Shown in pieces: positions 18,561 to 28,896 of a stretch of 64,000 nucleotides of DNA. The notes beneath the pieces are model-generated. The model worked only from the letters and a program-made list of their open reading frames with translations. It did no database searches and was not told the DNA's origin. The position numbers were made by a program, and so were the translations under genes. Source of the stretch: Denitrificimonas caeni (GTDB lineage: Bacteria; Pseudomonadota; Gammaproteobacteria; Pseudomonadales; Pseudomonadaceae); assembly GCF_905120345.1 (NCBI RefSeq), contig NZ_CAJHOA010000001.1, positions 310,001 to 374,000 on the forward strand, in the 5' to 3' direction. Every line of letters starts with the position of its first letter. Positions within the stretch are counted from its first letter, which is position 1.

Positions 18561-20429
18561 TTAGAAGCGCTGTATTTTTGCATCCGCCTCAAGTTGCTGC
18601 ATTAATGCAGCAAAGTCAGCCTGACCTGTACGTGACGCTAAACCCTGCTGGTATTGAACGAGTTCTTCAGCATTTAAAGGTTTTGGCGCATCATTGACAC
18701 CGGTCAAACGCAACACTACATAGTCACCTGAGCTTAAGTTCAAGCCTGCAAACTGTGCAGAATCCATTGCTGGTTTCGGCATTTTAAATAGCCTTTGCAG
18801 TACTTGCGGATCAATACCCTCTTGAGCGCGAGTAGCGGCCTCAACAACTTGCCAATCCGTTTCTTTAGCTTGTTCTACAGACGTTTTACCTTCTTTTAAG
18901 CTGGCCAATAAAGTCTCGCCTTTGCTTGTTGCCTGCTCAATAGCGCGTTGGGCGGTTAACTGCTGTTGAATCTGCTTGCTGACCTCTGCAAAAACAATCT
19001 GCTGAGGACGGTGATGTTCTTTAACACGCAGCACAAGGGTCGTCTCAGGATCAAGCTCAATGGCCATACTATTAGCACCTTCTTCTAGCACTTCCGGGCT
19101 AAAGGCGGCATCAAGTACTTGGCGGTTAGCAAATAAACCCTCTGCACCGTCACGACCAAACGGCTCACTGACTTTAACGGTTAAGTTCAACTCAGTTGCT
19201 GGCTGCTGTAAGTCAGCTGACTCATAAGCTAAGCCTTCCAAATCTTTAACCGCTTCAACAAAACGTTGCTCAACCTGTTGCGCTTGTAAGCTTTGCGTTA
19301 ACTTATCTTTAAGGCTAGCAAAACTTGGGATATCAGCAGCGTTAACATCCAACAGCTTAATCACGTGCCAACCGTAATCGGTACGCACAGGCTCAGACAC
19401 TTGGTCTTTATTCAGCGCATACAACGCCTCTTCAAACTCAGGCTCATACACACCAGGCGTAGCAAAACCAAGGTCGCCGCCTTGCTCTGCAGAACCCAAA
19501 TCAGCAGACAGTTCTTTAGCCACGACGGCAAATTCTTCACCAGCATTTAAGCGCTCAACGGCTTGTTCTGCTTGTAAGCGAGCCTGCTCATCGGTCGTTT
19601 GATCATTGACTTCAATAAGAATATGAGCAGCACGACGTTGCTCAGTCAGATTGGCAATTTCTTCCTGATACAGCTCTTTAAGCTCAGTATCATCCACTGC
19701 AACCTGATCAAAAAAGGCTGACTTTTCCAGCTCAATATATTCTACAACGATTTCTTCAGCGGTCATAAAATCCGCCTTATGTTCATTGTAATAGGTTTCT
19801 GCATCAGCGTTAGTAACGGTAACTTGTTTCGCATCAGGCTGAATAGTCAGCATGGCAAAATCACGTGTTTGACGCTCCAATTGAGCAAAAGCTTGTGCTT
19901 CTTGTTCAGTCACAAAGGCACTACCAGCAATACCTGCTTGCAATTGGCTGGTACGCATTTCCTGCTCAATCATGCTTCTAAACTGTAAACGGCTGTAACC
20001 CATTTGACGAACCACTTGGTCAAAACGGTCGGCATTAAACTTGCCATCAACCTGAAACTCTGGAGCCTGTAAGATAAATTGATCAATAGAAGCACTTGAA
20101 AAAGCAAAGTCTGCCTGATCAGCTGCTTGTACCAATAATTTACGAGAAATCAGCCCTTTCAGTGCTGCTTCTGATAACAGGGCATCATCGATGAGGTTGG
20201 TATCGAAATCTTTACCAAATTGTTGCATCAACTGACGGCGCTGAAGATTTTTCGCCTCAGCCAGTGCATCAAGGGTAATTTCTTCGCCATTTACTTTAGC
20301 AGCGTTATTACGGTTACTGGTTGAGCCTAAGATGGCATCAAAACCAGTAAAAGCAAAAAGCACTACAATCAAACCAACAATTGATTTAGAGATCCACCCC
20401 GTAGAGTTATCTCGAATATTCTGCAGCAT
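18561..20429 (-). CDS. ppiD: Periplasmic folding chaperone / peptidyl-prolyl isomerase PpiD
   Basis: A 622-residue protein with one N-terminal membrane anchor (GWISKSIVGLIVVLFAFTGF), a SurA-like chaperone region (about residues 35-190) and a PpiC parvulin domain near residues 265-360 (RAAHILIEV ... GGDLGF ... VRTDYGWHVIKL). A long C-terminal part of SurA-like type follows. PpiD sits at the SecYEG exit and helps newly secreted proteins fold. It follows hupB in the same order as in Pseudomonas, ahead of a shared terminator with fabI. Confidence 0.93.
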   Translation of the reverse strand: MLQNIRDNSTGWISKSIVGLIVVLFAFTGFDAILGSTSNRNNAAKVNGEEITLDALAEAKNLQRRQLMQQFGKDFDTNLIDDALLSEAALKGLISRKLLVQAADQADFAFSSASIDQFILQAPEFQVDGKFNADRFDQVVRQMGYSRLQFRSMIEQEMRTSQLQAGIAGSAFVTEQEAQAFAQLERQTRDFAMLTIQPDAKQVTVTNADAETYYNEHKADFMTAEEIVVEYIELEKSAFFDQVAVDDTELKELYQEEIANLTEQRRAAHILIEVNDQTTDEQARLQAEQAVERLNAGEEFAVVAKELSADLGSAEQGGDLGFATPGVYEPEFEEALYALNKDQVSEPVRTDYGWHVIKLLDVNAADIPSFASLKDKLTQSLQAQQVEQRFVEAVKDLEGLAYESADLQQPATELNLTVKVSEPFGRDGAEGLFANRQVLDAAFSPEVLEEGANSMAIELDPETTLVLRVKEHHRPQQIVFAEVSKQIQQQLTAQRAIEQATSKGETLLASLKEGKTSVEQAKETDWQVVEAATRAQEGIDPQVLQRLFKMPKPAMDSAQFAGLNLSSGDYVVLRLTGVNDAPKPLNAEELVQYQQGLASRTGQADFAALMQQLEADAKIQRF

Positions 20430-20483
20430 GCATCCCCCGATGTCGCCATTGAAAATAGCTGTGCATTATGGGTAGGTCTAACA

Positions 20484-20513
20484 AAATAAAGGCGCACCGA
20501 ATGATGCGCCTTT
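20484..20513 (-). terminator. Rho-independent terminator downstream of hupB
   Basis: On the minus strand AAAGGCGCA and TGCGCCTTT form a 9-bp stem with an 8-base loop, followed by TATTTTGTT. It lies between hupB and ppiD and should end the hupB transcript, separating it from ppiD. Confidence 0.85.
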
Positions 20514-20581
20514 GCATGTACTTATACGTGTAACAAGCCTGCGTCTTTCGATCAGCAAGAACCTCTTAGGACGTACCAAGT

Positions 20582-20603
20582 GCATCAGCCCTAAGACTGA
20601 TGC
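20582..20603. repeat. Small hairpin just after hupB
   Basis: GCATCAG (20582-20588) pairs with CTGATGC (20597-20603) around an 8-base loop, 12 bases past the hupB stop. There is no T-run, so it is more likely an mRNA 3'-end stabiliser than a terminator; the real terminator is about 70 bases further on. Confidence 0.4.
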
Positions 20604-20614
20604 TTAACAAGCGC

Positions 20615-20887
20615 TTAGTTAACAGCGTCTTTAAGTGCTTTACCTGCTTTAAAGCCAGGGATTTTTGCTGCAGCGATTTCAATTGGGTTACCGGTTTGCG
20701 GATTGCGACCAGTACGGGCAGCACGATCTTTAACAGAGAAGGTACCAAAGCCAACCAATACGACTGAGTCTCCCTCTTGAAGTGCACCAGTGATGCTTTC
20801 GATAACGGCGTCTAGTGCACGTCCAGCAACTGCTTTAGGAATATCTGCCGAAGCAGCAACTTTATCAATTAACTCTGACTTGTTCAC
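20615..20887 (-). CDS. hupB: DNA-binding protein HU, beta subunit
   Basis: A 90-residue histone-like protein with the family signature [19 protein letters not shown], including the beta-arm tip RNPQTG that intercalates DNA, and the C-terminal [14 protein letters not shown]. It starts with GTG at 20887 preceded by AGGGGA. HU bends and compacts DNA. The lon-hupB-ppiD order is a conserved proteobacterial arrangement. Confidence 0.96.
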   Translation of the reverse strand: MNKSELIDKVAASADIPKAVAGRALDAVIESITGALQEGDSVVLVGFGTFSVKDRAARTGRNPQTGNPIEIAAAKIPGFKAGKALKDAVN

Positions 20888-21027
20888 TCGTAAGTCCCCT
20901 TAGGTTTTTCAAAAAATAATTATAATTGCAATTTCGATGCAAACAAAACAACTCTGTTATGCAATTAAACGACACAGACACCAAGCTTTATAGCAAGGTG
21001 TCAAAAAGCATGTCAACCGCAACTGCA

Positions 21028-23430
21028 TTAATGCGTTCTGAGACAATCACTCACCTCAGTATCACGCGACTCATCCTTCATCAACAGTTCAGATGTGACA
21101 TCAGGCAAAGGCTCAGGCATGTATTGCAACGCAATTTGCAGTACCTCGTCAATCCATTTTACTGGCTTGATGTCTAAATCGGCCTTTATATTATCTGGAA
21201 TTTCCTTCAAGTCACGCACATTCTCTTCAGGAATGATAACGGTTTTGATTCCACCGCGGTGTGCAGCCAGTAATTTTTCTTTCAAACCACCAATTGCCAG
21301 CACCTGTCCACGCAAGGTGATTTCGCCGGTCATCGCCACATCAGCACGCACTGGGATCTTAGTTAACGCAGAAACAAGGGCCGTACACATACCTACGCCC
21401 GCGCTAGGGCCATCTTTAGGGGTAGCCCCCTCTGGCATATGCAAGTGCACGTCACTCTTCTCATAGAAGTCTGGAGCGATGCCTAGGCGCTGTGCCCGAC
21501 TACGCACCACGGTTAAAGCAGCGGTCATCGACTCAACCATGACATCACCCAGTGAACCGGTTTTAATTAGCTGGCCTTTACCTGGAATCACTGCTGATTC
21601 GATGGTCAGTAAGACACCACCAACTTGTGTCCACGCCAAACCTGTCACTTGACCAATTTGATCATCCTGTTCAGCCAAACCATAGGTGTATTTCTGCACG
21701 CCTAAGTAATGTTCAAGATCATCAGCCTTTACCAGCACCTGGATAGCTTTCTTTGCCGCCTGCTCTTTAACTACCTTACGGCATACTTTAGCAATTTGGC
21801 GCTCTAAACCTCGCACACCGGCTTCGCTGGTGTACATGCGAATAATACCCAGTAACGCATCCGATTCAAAGGTTAACTCAGCTTCTTTGAGGCCATTGGC
21901 TTTGAGTTGTTTGCTAACCAAGTATTTCTTCGCAATATTGAGTTTTTCATCTTCGGTGTAGCCCGGCAGACGAATGATTTCCATACGATCCAGTAAGGGA
22001 CCAGGAATATTCATTGAGTTGGCCGTACAAACGAACATCACGTCGGATAAGTCGTAATCCACTTCAAGGTAGTGATCGTTAAAGTTATGGTTTTGCTCAG
22101 GGTCCAGCACTTCTAACAAGGCAGACGCAGGATCACCGCGCATATCTGTGCCCATTTTGTCGATTTCATCGAGCAAGAATAACGGGTTACGCACACCAAC
22201 TTTGCTTAGGCGCTGAATAATACGGCCGGGCATTGCACCAATATAGGTACGGCGGTGCCCACGAATTTCAGCTTCATCACGCACTCCACCTAAAGCCATA
22301 CGGATATATTTGCGATTCACTGAGCGCGCAATCGACTCTGCCAGCGAGGTTTTACCCACACCTGGCGGGCCGACCAAGCACAGAATCGGACCTTTAAGTT
22401 TCTTCACCCGCTTTTGTACCGCTAAGTACTCAAGGATGCGCTCTTTAACTTCTTCCAGACCAAAGTGGTCGGCGTCAAGAATTTCTTCAGCACGCTGCAG
22501 GTCTGCACGCACTTTGCTTTTGGCAGTCCATGGTGTGCTAATCAACCAGTCAATATAAGTACGTACGACTGTCGCCTCAGCTGACATGGGTGACATCTGT
22601 TGCAGCTTTTTCAACTCAGAGGTGGCTTTAGCTAAAGCTTCTTCGGACATACCGGCTTCATCAATGCGTTTTTTTAACGCATCCATTTCGTTATGACCGT
22701 CTTCACCTTCGCCCAGTTCTTTTTGAATGGCTTTCATTTGCTCATTCAAATAGTACTCGCGCTGGCTGCGCTCCATTTGCTTTTTAACCCGACCGCGAAT
22801 ACGCTTTTCGACAGTGAGCAGCTCAAGCTCAGTATCCAAAAGACCTAGCAGCAGCTCCACTCGCTCAGCAATATCACTGCAGCTCAGTATGGATTGTTTT
22901 TGCTCAAGCTTAAGAGTCATTTGTGCAGCGATTGAGTCAGTTAAACGACCAACATCCTCAATATCGCTTAACCCAGCTAACGCTTCCGCAGGCACTTTTT
23001 TACTTTGCTGGACAAAGGATTCAAACTGCTCAAACAAAGTACGACGCAAGACTTCATTTTCAGTGCTGCTCGTCTGCTCTTCTGCTTCAAGTTGAATTTC
23101 TGCACTTAAGTAATCGGCATCAGCATCAGTCAGCGTCTTCAGGATTTCGCCACGCTGGCCACCTTCAGCCAGTACTTTAACTGTGCCGTCAGGCAGCTTG
23201 AGCAGCTGCAGGATAGTTGCAACGGTGCCCACCTGATAGAGGGCATCAATGTCTGGATCATTGTCGGCAGGGCTGCGTTGAGCAATCAACAAGATTTTTT
23301 TGTCACCTTGCATCGCAGCTTCAAGCGCGGCAATGGATTTCTCACGCCCTACAAACAGGGGGATGACCATATGCGGGTAAACTACAACATCACGCAATGG
23401 CAATAACGGCAATTCGATGATTGTCTTCAT
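21028..23430 (-). CDS. lon: ATP-dependent protease Lon
   Basis: An 800-residue Lon protease. The N-terminal substrate-binding domain starts at LPLLPLRDVVVYPHM. A coiled-coil segment (about 190-270) is followed by an AAA+ module with Walker A GPPGVGKTSLAES and Walker B FLLDEIDKMG. The C-terminal protease domain has the Ser-Lys dyad in PKDGPSAGVGM (Ser) and the later GGLKEKLLAA (Lys). It degrades misfolded and regulatory proteins. A sigma-32-type promoter sits about 58 bases upstream, so it should be heat-induced. The last 20 residues are acidic and variable. Confidence 0.97.
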   Translation of the reverse strand: MKTIIELPLLPLRDVVVYPHMVIPLFVGREKSIAALEAAMQGDKKILLIAQRSPADNDPDIDALYQVGTVATILQLLKLPDGTVKVLAEGGQRGEILKTLTDADADYLSAEIQLEAEEQTSSTENEVLRRTLFEQFESFVQQSKKVPAEALAGLSDIEDVGRLTDSIAAQMTLKLEQKQSILSCSDIAERVELLLGLLDTELELLTVEKRIRGRVKKQMERSQREYYLNEQMKAIQKELGEGEDGHNEMDALKKRIDEAGMSEEALAKATSELKKLQQMSPMSAEATVVRTYIDWLISTPWTAKSKVRADLQRAEEILDADHFGLEEVKERILEYLAVQKRVKKLKGPILCLVGPPGVGKTSLAESIARSVNRKYIRMALGGVRDEAEIRGHRRTYIGAMPGRIIQRLSKVGVRNPLFLLDEIDKMGTDMRGDPASALLEVLDPEQNHNFNDHYLEVDYDLSDVMFVCTANSMNIPGPLLDRMEIIRLPGYTEDEKLNIAKKYLVSKQLKANGLKEAELTFESDALLGIIRMYTSEAGVRGLERQIAKVCRKVVKEQAAKKAIQVLVKADDLEHYLGVQKYTYGLAEQDDQIGQVTGLAWTQVGGVLLTIESAVIPGKGQLIKTGSLGDVMVESMTAALTVVRSRAQRLGIAPDFYEKSDVHLHMPEGATPKDGPSAGVGMCTALVSALTKIPVRADVAMTGEITLRGQVLAIGGLKEKLLAAHRGGIKTVIIPEENVRDLKEIPDNIKADLDIKPVKWIDEVLQIALQYMPEPLPDVTSELLMKDESRDTEVSDCLRTH

Positions 23431-23487
23431 TCTTCTCTCTCACATGCGGCACGCAGGCCGTAAAATATTGGCTAAGCCTGTGATCAA

Positions 23488-23516
23488 AGATGGGGATGTC
23501 TAACAACAATTACAAG
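23488..23516 (-). promoter_or_regulatory. Sigma-32 (heat-shock) promoter of lon
   Basis: Read on the minus strand: CTTGTA as the -35 element (consensus CTTGAA, 5 of 6), a 15-base spacer, then CCCCATCT as the -10 element (consensus CCCCATNT, exact). It points at lon, whose start lies 58 bases downstream. Heat-shock control of lon is well known in enteric bacteria. Confidence 0.75.
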
Positions 23517-23526
23517 GTGGGTGCTA

Positions 23527-23555
23527 TAAAATACAAAAGGGCCCTTAGGCCCTCT
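23527..23555 (-). terminator. Rho-independent terminator downstream of clpX
   Basis: On the minus strand AGGGCC and GGCCCT form a GC-rich 6-bp stem with a 4-base loop, followed by TTTGTATTTT. It lies about 20 bases past the clpX stop and separates clpX from the lon promoter. Confidence 0.85.
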
Positions 23556-23574
23556 TGTTAACAGCGACAGATAT

Positions 23575-24858
23575 TTAAGCTTTAGGTGCCGCTTTTTTCT
23601 CTACAGTTTCTTGCTCTGCATAAATCAGCAACGGCTTGGATGTGCCTTCAATAACACTCTCATCAATCACTACTTTAGTGACATCAGTTTCCGAAGGAAT
23701 ATCGTACATGGTATCCAGTAAGATGCCTTCAAGTATTGAACGCAGACCACGCGCACCTGTTTTACGCAACAAGGCACGCTTAGCCACAGCATTGAGCGCA
23801 TCTGGACGGAACTCCAGCTCAACCCCTTCCATATCGAACAACTTGCCGTATTGCTTAGTCAGCGCATTTTTCGGTTCAGTTAGGATTTGTACCAATGCTG
23901 CTTCATCCAGCTCTTCTAAAGTTGCAATCACTGGTAAGCGACCAACAAACTCTGGAATCAAGCCAAATTTAACCAGATCATCAGGCTCAACGTCACGTAA
24001 CGCCTCACCGATTTTCTTCTCTTGCTCTTTGCTGCGCACTTCGGCAGAAAAACCAATACCGCCTTTGGTTGAGCGATTTTGAATAACTTTTTCTAAGCCC
24101 GAAAACGCACCACCACAAATAAACAGGATGTTTTTGGTATCCACTTGCAAGAACTCTTGCTGTGGGTGCTTACGTCCACCTTGCGGAGGAATTGAAGCCA
24201 CAGTGCCTTCAATCAGCTTCAGTAACGCTTGCTGGACACCTTCACCAGAAACATCACGGGTAATCGATGGATTGTCAGATTTACGAGTAATCTTATCAAT
24301 CTCATCAATATACACGATGCCCATCTGTGCTTTTTCAACATCGTAATCACATTTCTGCAACAGCTTTTGAATGATGTTCTCAACATCCTCACCCACATAA
24401 CCCGCTTCGGTCAGGGTGGTTGCGTCAGCGATGGTGAAAGGCACATTGAGCAAGCGCGCTAAAGTTTCTGCTAGTAAAGTTTTACCTGATCCGGTTGGAC
24501 CAATCAGCAAAATATTACTTTTACCCAGCTCGATGTCATCTTTTTTATCACGGTTGTTTAAGCGTTTGTAGTGGTTATAGACCGCTACCGCTAACACTTT
24601 TTTCGCACGTTCTTGGCCAATCACATACTGGTCAAGAATGCCGCTGATTTCCTTTGGAGAAGGCAGTTTATGTGCTGCGCTATCAGACTCTGCTTCCTGC
24701 ACTTCCTCGCGGATAATGTCATTACACAGGTCAACGCATTCATCACAAATAAAAACCGAGGGGCCAGCAATTAGCTTGCGCACTTCATGTTGGCTTTTGC
24801 CACAGAAGGAGCAATACAATAATTTGCCTTTGTCCTCGCCACTACGCGTATCAGTCAT
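23575..24858 (-). CDS. clpX: ATP-dependent Clp protease ATP-binding subunit ClpX
   Basis: A 427-residue AAA+ unfoldase. The N-terminal zinc-binding domain has four cysteines (CSFCGKS ... CDECVDLC, about residues 16-46). Walker A is [12 protein letters not shown], the pore loop is GYVGEDVE, Walker B is [10 protein letters not shown], and the C-terminal small domain has [10 protein letters not shown]. The IGF loop that docks on ClpP is seen as IGFSAE. It unfolds tagged substrates and feeds them to ClpP. It follows clpP with a 106-base gap in the standard clpP-clpX order. Confidence 0.97.
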   Translation of the reverse strand: MTDTRSGEDKGKLLYCSFCGKSQHEVRKLIAGPSVFICDECVDLCNDIIREEVQEAESDSAAHKLPSPKEISGILDQYVIGQERAKKVLAVAVYNHYKRLNNRDKKDDIELGKSNILLIGPTGSGKTLLAETLARLLNVPFTIADATTLTEAGYVGEDVENIIQKLLQKCDYDVEKAQMGIVYIDEIDKITRKSDNPSITRDVSGEGVQQALLKLIEGTVASIPPQGGRKHPQQEFLQVDTKNILFICGGAFSGLEKVIQNRSTKGGIGFSAEVRSKEQEKKIGEALRDVEPDDLVKFGLIPEFVGRLPVIATLEELDEAALVQILTEPKNALTKQYGKLFDMEGVELEFRPDALNAVAKRALLRKTGARGLRSILEGILLDTMYDIPSETDVTKVVIDESVIEGTSKPLLIYAEQETVEKKAAPKA

Positions 24859-24964
24859 TCGTTCGTTCCAGTTTGGTAGGCTATGAACACAAGATGAAGC
24901 CTTCAGTCGGCTTTTTCAACCCCATGCACCCACATAAAACACATACAGCATTACTTAACATTGA

Positions 24965-25606
24965 TTAAACAGGCATGTTCCGCTTGGTTGCCACGTGATC
25001 AATCAAGCCGTATTTAACTGCTTCGTCACCGCTCATAAAGTTATCGCGGTCGGTATCTTTGGCAATCACTTCAATCGGTTGACCGGTATGATCGGCCAAG
25101 ATTTTATTTAAGCGATCACGAATGGTTAAAATTTCGCGCGCATGAATCTCAAAATCTGACGCCTGGCCTTGGAAACCACCCAATGGCTGGTGAATCATCA
25201 TGCGTGAGTGCGGTAAGCAATAGCGTTTACCTGCAGCACCACCGGCCAATAACAACGCACCCATACTGGCCGCTTGTCCGATACACATGGTCGATACATC
25301 AGGCTTAATAAATTGCATCGTATCGTAAATCGACATACCCGCAGTGACTGAGCCGCCTGGTGAATTGATATACAAATGAATATCTTTATCAGGGTTTTCT
25401 GCTTCTAAGAACAAAAGCTGCGCGACTACAAGGTTGGCCATATAGTCTTCGACTGGGCCGACCAAGAAAATAATACGCTCTTTTAGCAAGCGCGAATAAA
25501 TATCATAGGCGCGCTCACCACGTGCTGACTGCTCAACTACCATCGGCACTAAACCGCCAGCAGCTTGGATATCGTGCGGATTTTGCATAAATATAGTGTC
25601 TGACAT
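24965..25606 (-). CDS. clpP: ATP-dependent Clp protease proteolytic subunit ClpP
   Basis: A 213-residue serine protease of family S14. The catalytic Ser is in [14 protein letters not shown], the His in [14 protein letters not shown] and the Asp in [11 protein letters not shown] chose the ATG at 25606, giving [18 protein letters not shown], which matches Pseudomonas ClpP in length and N-terminus. In-frame starts up to 48 bases earlier have no ribosome site, and the earliest falls in a hairpin. It forms the double-heptamer protease chamber used by ClpX and ClpA. Confidence 0.96.
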   Translation of the reverse strand: MSDTIFMQNPHDIQAAGGLVPMVVEQSARGERAYDIYSRLLKERIIFLVGPVEDYMANLVVAQLLFLEAENPDKDIHLYINSPGGSVTAGMSIYDTMQFIKPDVSTMCIGQAASMGALLLAGGAAGKRYCLPHSRMMIHQPLGGFQGQASDFEIHAREILTIRDRLNKILADHTGQPIEVIAKDTDRDNFMSGDEAVKYGLIDHVATKRNMPV

Positions 25607-25649
25607 ATCTGCCGTAGCTCCCAGTTTATTGGTCATCGTCATAAAGACA

Positions 25650-25677
25650 CACAAGCCAGCACTAGGGCTGGCTTGTG
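25650..25677 (-). terminator. 11-bp hairpin between tig and clpP (possible attenuating terminator)
   Basis: CACAAGCCAGC and GCTGGCTTGTG form a perfect 11-bp stem with a 6-base loop in the tig-clpP gap. On the minus strand it is followed only by TGTCTTTATG, a poor T-run. It may partly stop tig transcription so that clpP depends on its own promoter, or it may protect the tig mRNA. Confidence 0.55.
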
Positions 25678-25726
25678 AATTAACAGGCGATTAACCCATT
25701 AATATTTAGCGGCTTGCAGAGTGAAA

Positions 25727-27055
25727 TCACTCAGCCTCAGCTTCTTCAGCAACGTCAGGCGCTGCTGCAGGCTTTACTGCTTCTTCATAAGTGACAGTAG
25801 AGTCTGTTACTTTTGCTTTGCTTAAAACAGTATCTACAACTTGTTCTTCAAGCACAACCGCACGTACATCTTCTAATTGCTGTTGGTTCTTGTAGTACCA
25901 CTCAATCACTTGCTGTGGTTCTTGGTAAGCAGCAGCCATTTCTTCAATGGTGCTACGTACACGTTCGTCATCCGCTTTGATTTCAAACTGCTTAACCATT
26001 TGTGCAACGATTAAACCCAGTGCAACACGGCGCTTCGCTTGTTCAGTGAACAGCTCCGCTGGCAATTGCTCAGGTTTAACGTTACCGCCAAACTGCTGCA
26101 CAGCTTGTACGCGTAAACGATCCACTTCGCTAGCAATCAAAGCACCTGGTACTTCAATGTCATTAGCGGCTAACAAACCATCCATCACTTGGCTTTTTAC
26201 TTTGCCATTGATCGCTTGCTTCAGCTCACGCTGCATGTTTTTGCTAACTTCAGCGCGGAAGCCTTCTAAGCCGCCTTCACTGTTACCGAACATCTCGAAG
26301 AATTCTTCGTTCAGCTCTGGCAATTCTGGAGCTTCAACCTTGTTCACAATCACGTTGAATTCAGCAGTTTTACCGGCTAAGTCCAGGTTCTGGTAGTCCT
26401 CTGGAAAGGTTGGCGTGATCACTTTAGTGTCGCCTGCTTTGCAGCCGATTAAAGCCTCTTCAAAGCCAGGAATCATACGGCCTGAACCCAACACCAAAGG
26501 TACGTTATCAGCAGTACCACCGGCGAACACTTCACCATCAATGTTACCCACAAAACTAATGGTCACTTGATCATCAGTTGCAGCCGCACGCTCTACATCA
26601 ACAAAACGAGTATTTTGCTTACGCAAGATGTCCAGCATGTTGTCGATATCAGAATCAGCCACTTCAGCGCTCTGACGCTCAATTGCAATGCTGTCTAAAC
26701 CTTGCACTTCAAATTCTGGAAACACTTCAAATGTCGCAATGAACTCAAGACCTTTGTCTTTTTCAAATACTTTTGGCTCAATCGCCGGCTGACCGACTGG
26801 ATTAAGTTTCTCAGCAACCACTGCTTCATAAAAAGTGGCTTGGATCACATCACCTAGAACATCTTGGCGCGCATCAGCTTCATAACGCTGACGGATGATG
26901 TTCATTGGCACTTTACCCGGTCTAAAACCTGATACTTTAGCGCGCTTAGCAGTTTGCTGAAGACGTTTGGTGACTTCACTTTCAATACGCTCATCTGGAA
27001 CGCTAATGGTCATTTTGCGCTCAAGGGCGGAAGTGCTTTCTACGGAAACTTGCAT
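25727..27055 (-). CDS. tig: Trigger factor (ribosome-associated chaperone)
   Basis: A 442-residue protein with the three trigger-factor regions. The N-terminal ribosome-binding domain carries the signature GFRPGKVP (about residues 43-50). A FKBP-type isomerase domain spans about 150-245 ([16 protein letters not shown] ... PTFPEDYQ), and the helical chaperone arms are C-terminal. The ATG at 27055 is preceded by GAGGA and gives [13 protein letters not shown] as in homologues; the longer frame upstream is not coding. The acidic, Ala-rich tail is normal for the family. It heads the tig-clpP-clpX-lon group. Confidence 0.96.
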   Translation of the reverse strand: MQVSVESTSALERKMTISVPDERIESEVTKRLQQTAKRAKVSGFRPGKVPMNIIRQRYEADARQDVLGDVIQATFYEAVVAEKLNPVGQPAIEPKVFEKDKGLEFIATFEVFPEFEVQGLDSIAIERQSAEVADSDIDNMLDILRKQNTRFVDVERAAATDDQVTISFVGNIDGEVFAGGTADNVPLVLGSGRMIPGFEEALIGCKAGDTKVITPTFPEDYQNLDLAGKTAEFNVIVNKVEAPELPELNEEFFEMFGNSEGGLEGFRAEVSKNMQRELKQAINGKVKSQVMDGLLAANDIEVPGALIASEVDRLRVQAVQQFGGNVKPEQLPAELFTEQAKRRVALGLIVAQMVKQFEIKADDERVRSTIEEMAAAYQEPQQVIEWYYKNQQQLEDVRAVVLEEQVVDTVLSKAKVTDSTVTYEEAVKPAAAPDVAEEAEAE

Positions 27056-27169
27056 GGTTATTCCTCGTTGAATAGACGTGGCCAGACATACCGACCCTAG
27101 AATCAAGGGCATGCATTCTAGAGGTGTCGAACGGAAATATCCATCCAATCCGACAGAGAATTTGCAGTA

Positions 27170-28723
27170 TTACAATAATCCCTCAATTGGCAGCCATGAA
27201 AACATGTGCACACTGATCCGACGCCAGACACTGCTGTTTGGTTCCGAAGTGTAGGTTTGTACACCAGCATCACGCTGCTCAGTCCAGTAAATACGGCCAT
27301 TATCAGTCAGTTTGACCTGATAGGCATGGGCCGGTATTTCATCATAAAAAGCTTGATTAATGCGTTGTGCCAGACGCGGACTATCAATCACAAAACCCAG
27401 CTCAGTATTTAAGTTTGCAGAGCGCGGATCGAAGTTAAACGAGCCAACAAACACATGTTTACGATCCACAGAGAAGGTTTTGGCATGCAAACTGGAGCCA
27501 GAACTGCCTAAAAAGCGCTTTTTACGCTTCAATCGCTTCGCTTGAGTGGGATGACGCTGCATCTCATATAAGGTAACACCCGACTTCAGCAGTGCTTTAC
27601 GACGTTTAGCATAGCCCGCATGGACTGCAGCCACATCAGTAGCCGATAAGGAGTTGGTTAGCACCTTAACCTCAACACCTTTACGCACCAACCAAGCAAA
27701 GGCTTCTACTCCTGCTTCGGTGGGTACAAAATATGGGGAAATCAACTCCACATCAATGTTTGGATCACCGATAATGTCTTGCAACTGCTGAATCAATAAG
27801 GATTCTTTTTGCGCCTGTCCCAGCCCTTTGCGCGGATCATCGCTGACCATACGTACATTTAACCACTCAAAATCAATATTGCGCTGCTCAAGCTGAGTGA
27901 TAAATGGTGACTCTCGTAGCGATTCGACATACTGCTGAGCGCCGGCACTGGCAGCAATTTCTGCAGATTTTTTACGCAACTCAAACAATGGCATGCTGTG
28001 TTTACTGCGTACTACTCGTTCCAACGGATAAGACGAGGCGCTACGCCAGTACTTATCAAAATCATTAGAGACATCCTGCACTGCGGCCCCAGCACTGAGG
28101 ATATCTAAATCAGCGAACAAAACGTCATCAGTGGCGCCAAAATACTCATCACCAATATTGCGCCCACCAATAATAGTCAATGAATTATCGGCGGTGAATG
28201 ATTTGTTATGCATACGCCGATTGAGACGGGAAAAATCGGTCAGAAACCCCCACCAACGCGGTTTGCGCAACATAAACGGATTAAACAAGCGCACTTCAAT
28301 ATTTTTATGGCTGTTGAGCCCTAACAAAATAGGGTCAGAGCCATTGGTATTATTATCATCCAGCAATAAACGTACACGTACACCGCGATCAGCCGCTTCA
28401 TGCAAGGCTTCAAACAGCATGGTACCGGTCATATCGTTGCGCCAAATATAATACTGCACGTCCAAACTGCGCTGCGCATACTTAGCCAGCATCATTCGTG
28501 CAGCAAAAGCTTCATCCGCTTCAATCAGCGGGAAAACACCGCTTTTATCCGCACCATATTGCTGTTCAAGCGGCACCAGTGCCTTAGCAAAATAAGTATT
28601 AGCCACCTGTTGCTTCGAGTAAGCGATCGACTGGGTTCGTCCGTCTAAGCTCGGCAGGCTTTGACAGCCGGTTATTAAAAAGCTCAAACCAATCAATCCC
28701 CATCGAATAACTTTACTTTTCAT
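27170..28723 (-). CDS. Phospholipase D-like lipoprotein (cardiolipin synthase C-type)
   Basis: A 517-residue lipoprotein whose signal peptide ends in the lipobox LITGC (Cys 20). It has two HKD catalytic motifs, HNKSFTADNSLTIIGGRN near residue 172 and HAKTFSVDRKHVFVGSFN near residue 425, so both halves of the active site are intact. The layout matches the YmdC/ClsC group, which makes cardiolipin from phosphatidylglycerol and phosphatidylethanolamine, although many Pseudomonas homologues are simply named phospholipase D family. It is monocistronic, 115 bases upstream of tig on the same strand, and divergent from hemN. Confidence 0.88.
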   Translation of the reverse strand: MKSKVIRWGLIGLSFLITGCQSLPSLDGRTQSIAYSKQQVANTYFAKALVPLEQQYGADKSGVFPLIEADEAFAARMMLAKYAQRSLDVQYYIWRNDMTGTMLFEALHEAADRGVRVRLLLDDNNTNGSDPILLGLNSHKNIEVRLFNPFMLRKPRWWGFLTDFSRLNRRMHNKSFTADNSLTIIGGRNIGDEYFGATDDVLFADLDILSAGAAVQDVSNDFDKYWRSASSYPLERVVRSKHSMPLFELRKKSAEIAASAGAQQYVESLRESPFITQLEQRNIDFEWLNVRMVSDDPRKGLGQAQKESLLIQQLQDIIGDPNIDVELISPYFVPTEAGVEAFAWLVRKGVEVKVLTNSLSATDVAAVHAGYAKRRKALLKSGVTLYEMQRHPTQAKRLKRKKRFLGSSGSSLHAKTFSVDRKHVFVGSFNFDPRSANLNTELGFVIDSPRLAQRINQAFYDEIPAHAYQVKLTDNGRIYWTEQRDAGVQTYTSEPNSSVWRRISVHMFSWLPIEGLL

Positions 28724-28769
28724 AATCTGCCTATTATGTGGTTTTCTTTATCTAACGGGATAGGAAAAA

Positions 28770-28783
28770 TTGCCCTAAATCAA
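28770..28783. promoter_or_regulatory. Anr/FNR-type site upstream of hemN
   Basis: TTGCCCTAAATCAA matches the TTGAT-N4-ATCAA consensus in 8 of 10 defined positions (one half-site perfect), 114 bases before the hemN ATG. Oxygen-responsive control of hemN by Anr is known in Pseudomonas, which supports the reading. Confidence 0.6.
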
Positions 28784-28896
28784 GATCTTGCAGGTCTTTT
28801 ACCGCAATGCTACGCAGTTAATGTAGTCTATCGCTATTCAATAATGATCGGCAAAGCTGATCGCCTAATTCGTTTTTTATAATAGGGGTCTGGCCA

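Noticed and set aside
27097-27121. CTAGAAT/ATTCTAG repeat upstream of tig as an operator or attachment site
   Set aside because: Only 7 bp, no second copy and no integrase nearby; likely a chance or promoter-linked palindrome.
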